Of a stretch of 63,007 nt of DNA, positions 61,860 to 63,007 are shown one piece after another. Each line of letters opens with the position of its first letter. The first letter of the stretch is position 1. The notes under the pieces are model-generated. The model did not search any database. It saw nothing but the letters and a program-made list of their open reading frames with translations, and was not told the origin of the DNA. The stretch covers positions 128,126 to 191,132 of the forward strand of contig JAFNEO010000053.1 in assembly GCA_017886205.1 (NCBI GenBank). Reading direction: 5' to 3'. The position numbers and the translations under genes were made by a program. This stretch comes from Candidatus Aminicenantota bacterium. GTDB taxonomy: Bacteria; Acidobacteriota; Aminicenantia; Aminicenantales; UBA8522.

Positions 61860-61873
61860 CTAATCTTCTCCGT

Positions 61874-61947
61874 GCGCCCGTAGCTCAGCTGGATAGAGCG
61901 ACTGACTACGAATCAGTAGGTCGGCGGTTCGAGCCCGTCCGGGCGCA
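61874..61947 (+). tRNA. tRNA-Arg(ACG)
   Basis: A full cloverleaf folds: acceptor GCGCCCG with CGGGCGC, D-arm GCTC/GAGC, anticodon stem ACTGA/TCAGT with loop CTACGAA, and T-arm GGCGG/CCGTC with loop TTCGAGC. The anticodon is ACG, which as ICG reads CGU, CGC and CGA. The discriminator is A and no CCA is encoded. Tail sequence after it looks foreign, so this gene may be an integration site. Confidence 0.96.
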
Positions 61948-62046
61948 TTCCCCATATCCCCCATATAAGTGAGGCCAAATCAAGGCCTTGAGACCCTCCG
62001 GAGGCCTTTGTCAATCGTTATCAAGCTTCCCCTGGAGCCGTCACAC

Positions 62047-62070
62047 AAGACGACAAGTAAGACGACAAGT
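62047..62070. repeat. 12-bp tandem repeat
   Basis: AAGACGACAAGT occurs twice in direct contact (62047-62058, 62059-62070). Short repeated sites like this, next to an excisionase-like gene and a tRNA, can be binding sites for recombination proteins; that role is inference. Confidence 0.7.
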
Positions 62071-62077
62071 TGCGGGC

Positions 62078-62102
62078 AATCCTTATCAGAAAAGTAAGGA
62101 TT
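62078..62102. repeat. 8-bp inverted repeat
   Basis: AATCCTTA and TAAGGATT face each other across nine bases, upstream of the promoter of the excisionase-like gene. It may be an operator for that promoter. Confidence 0.6.
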
Positions 62103-62129
62103 GAATTTTGCGGAGGTCAAAAAGGGGAC

Positions 62130-62157
62130 TTGACAAATGAAGATACCCCCGTTATCT
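62130..62157 (+). promoter_or_regulatory. promoter of the excisionase-like gene
   Basis: TTGACA (62130-62135) is followed after 16 bases by TTATCT (62152-62157); a perfect TATAAT (62158-62163) touches it but is 22 bases from the -35. One of them is likely the -10. A GC-rich leader of about 110 bases follows, with short hairpins such as CAAGG-AGA-CCTTG. Confidence 0.55.
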
Positions 62158-62282
62158 TATAATTGAACGGCGAAACCGGGCGCAACGATGCCCCGCCGTC
62201 AAGGAGACCTTGAGGTGCTCCGGGGAGCCCGGCGGTAATCAGACCCCAAACCGCGTACATCGTTAAGGGGACAGGAGGAACG

Positions 62283-62513
62283 ATGAGCGCGGCAAAAAAT
62301 AAGCCATTCGAGAAGCGGTATATCACCGTCGAGGAAGCGTCCGCCTTTCTCGGAATTTCAACCGTTACTTGCTACCGCTACATTAAGGAGGGGGTCCTCC
62401 AAGCTTCGCGGCTCCGGACTCTTATCCGAATTGACAAGCTCTGGCTCGAAAAGTTCATGGCCGGGTCCGCGCGGGAAAAGCTTTTCGAGAATCGGCCCCA
62501 GGTCCAGAGATAA
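62283..62513 (+). CDS. excisionase-like helix-turn-helix protein
   Basis: A 76-residue protein with the MerR/excisionase-type HTH layout ITVEEASAFLGISTVTCYRYIKEGVLQASRL, then RTLIRIDKLWLEKFM. Proteins of this kind (HTH_17) serve as excisionases or small regulators on mobile elements. It follows AGGAGGAACG and its own promoter. Its position right after a tRNA gene supports a mobile-element origin. Confidence 0.78.
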   Translation: MSAAKNKPFEKRYITVEEASAFLGISTVTCYRYIKEGVLQASRLRTLIRIDKLWLEKFMAGSAREKLFENRPQVQR

Positions 62514-62757
62514 ACGGCGGGGGCCGGTCCTCCGAGTCGGAGCGTCCCTTAGCTTTCCTCCAAACGACTCCGGCCCCCTCCTCAATCAATCATGAAACGA
62601 AAGCGGCGGGCTCCGGCTCCATGGTTTCTCCCCCCATGTCCGGGGTCCCGTCCGCCTTCTCAATCAAAGAGGAAAAAACAAAGGCGGCGGGGTTGCGGCG
62701 GGTCAGTTGCCCTTTCCCGTGACGGTGACTCCGTCCGCCTTTGTCCAAAGGGCAACT
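62514..62757. repeat. non-coding region with nested inverted repeats
   Basis: No convincing gene is present. The notable element is AGTTGCCCTTT (62705-62715) against AAAGGGCAACT (62747-62757), a perfect 11-bp inverted repeat; between them GACGG/CCGTC (62721-62725, 62731-62735) make a smaller hairpin. GTCCGCCTT occurs twice (about 62648 and 62733). The right arm contains the likely ribosome-binding site of the next gene. Confidence 0.65.
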
Positions 62758-62865
62758 ATGAGAAAAAAACCTGACCGGAGGACTTATATCGGACTTCACA
62801 AAGAATGCGTTAATTCCGAGGAGTACGCGGACTTGAGCTTGAAAGCAAAGGCGCTCTATCAATGA
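62758..62865 (+). pseudogene. 5' fragment of a gene interrupted by an IS200-type element
   Basis: A 35-codon open frame, MRKKPDRRTYIGLHKECV onwards, ends ...LSLKAKALYQ and then a stop. The pattern of a short basic start followed by SEEYADLSLKAKALY is common at the N-terminus of phage and plasmid replication-type HTH proteins, which continue well beyond this point. Here the frame stops right at the IS end, so the gene is probably split. The rest could be found beyond 63007. Confidence 0.55.
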
Positions 62866-62870
62866 AAACT

Positions 62871-62890
62871 CCCCGGGCTAAAGCCCGGGG
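62871..62890. repeat. subterminal hairpin of the IS200-type element
   Basis: CCCCGGGCT and AGCCCGGGG pair with a two-base AA loop (nine base pairs, or eight with a four-base loop). In IS200/IS605 elements such a hairpin is the structure bound by the single-strand transposase. Confidence 0.8.
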
Positions 62891-62914
62891 TTTCAGCCTT
62901 GTGGCATAATCTGT

Positions 62915-63007
62915 CTATGGGTTGCCTCGTTGCTGGCGGATGTACCTCCTTACCACCTCTTCGTCTACCTTTCCTACCGTCTCGGCAAAATACCCATCCG
63001 CCCAAAA
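62915..63007 (-). CDS. tnpA: IS200-type transposase TnpA, C-terminal fragment
   Basis: The open frame runs in from the window edge and gives FWADGYFAETVGKVDEE, then VVRRYIRQQRGNP and a TAG stop. This is the C-terminal part of the Y1 HuH transposase (PF01797 type); the tyrosine in RRYIRQQ is the expected catalytic residue. Only 30 residues are in the window; the HuH motif lies outside. Confidence 0.82.
   Translation of the reverse strand, partial: FWADGYFAETVGKVDEEVVRRYIRQQRGNP

Larger units (their letters stand above)
61948..63007. mobile_element. probable edge of an integrated element at tRNA-Arg
   Basis: Directly after the tRNA the dense operon structure stops. There are 12-bp tandem repeats, inverted repeats, a small excisionase-like gene, long non-coding repeats, and an interrupted gene next to an IS200-type end. 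No integrase is inside the window, and I found no second copy of the tRNA 3' end, so the other border must lie beyond position 63007 if this is an island. This is an inference from context. Confidence 0.45.
62866..63007 (-). mobile_element. IS200-type insertion sequence, right-end part
   Basis: The segment holds the 3' end of a Y1-type transposase on the minus strand and, after its stop, a GC-rich hairpin near the element's end, the layout of IS200/IS605 elements. The exact tip is uncertain by a few bases. The rest of the element is outside the window. Confidence 0.75.

Noticed and set aside
1..63007. CRISPR array
   Set aside because: I saw no series of regularly spaced direct repeats; the only close repeats are the two 12-bp units at 62047-62070.
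61925..63007. A second copy of the tRNA-Arg 3' end as an attachment site
   Set aside because: No copy of the T-arm and acceptor sequence is found downstream inside the window, so both borders of an island cannot be set.

Overview
The window looks like chromosome of a Gram-negative, high-GC bacterium. LpxB, WaaA and a predicted outer-membrane barrel protein show an outer membrane. The mix of an archaeal-type ProS, several PilZ/HD-GYP proteins, a TolB-propeller/peptidase/barrel fusion and tandem alkaline-phosphatase-superfamily proteins reminds me of Acidobacteriota or Aminicenantes-like lineages. That placement is an impression from gene content, not a computed result. Many starts are translationally coupled (ATGA, GTGA), and several transcription units begin with readable sigma70-like promoters (TTGACA-like, 17 bp spacer, TATAAT-like, often with an extended -10 TGn).

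Layout. 1-2.7 kb (minus): three PilZ-type proteins, a LuxR-type regulator with a degenerate receiver, and the start of coaE. 2.9-5.7 kb (plus): proS, pcm and a DUF192 protein. 5.6-11.7 kb (minus): rpsO, pnp, three pseudopilins, lpxB and a secreted protein. 11.8-20.2 kb (plus): waaA, a PAP2 phosphatase, an M23 peptidase, a circularly permuted cofactor-independent phosphoglycerate mutase, and two ABC ATPase/permease pairs. 20.2-26.2 kb: a lipoprotein (minus), a nitroreductase, a 1020-residue metallopeptidase/propeller/barrel protein with a palindromic operator-like site, and a DUF2156 protein. 26.3-33.9 kb (minus): an operon of three paralogous alkaline-phosphatase-superfamily enzymes with different predicted locations, a tiny ribbon-helix-helix-like protein, an Oxa1/DUF106-like membrane protein and an aminotransferase. 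34-42.8 kb (minus): rhamnose catabolism (rhaB, rhaA, GH78 rhamnosidase) with HEAT and HD-GYP genes between. 42.9-44.7 kb (plus): a YprB-like exonuclease and a Fur-family regulator. 44.7-48.8 kb (minus): a P-type cation ATPase and an M28 peptidase. 49-55.7 kb (plus): a minor-pilin operon ending in an FG-GAP/PilY1 protein, with a strong promoter, a structured leader and a textbook terminator. 55.8-61.8 kb: uppP, a DASS transporter, cstA, a small membrane protein and brnQ. 61.87 kb: tRNA-Arg(ACG), followed to the window end by what looks like the edge of an integrated element: an excisionase-like HTH gene, repeats, and a gene cut short at the right end of an IS200-type insertion sequence.

The strongest unusual signal is the phosphoglycerate mutase at 15001-16590. 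Its conserved blocks occur in the order C-terminal half, short linker, N-terminal half. Nearly all metal and substrate residues are kept, and the gene has its own promoter, so a sequencing or frame artefact is unlikely. Other points of interest are the three-compartment phosphatase operon with an Oxa1-like partner, the pseudo-receiver regulator beside divergent PilZ proteins, the FG-GAP PilY1, and the hairpin that would hide the ribosome-binding site of the interrupted gene near 62.7 kb.
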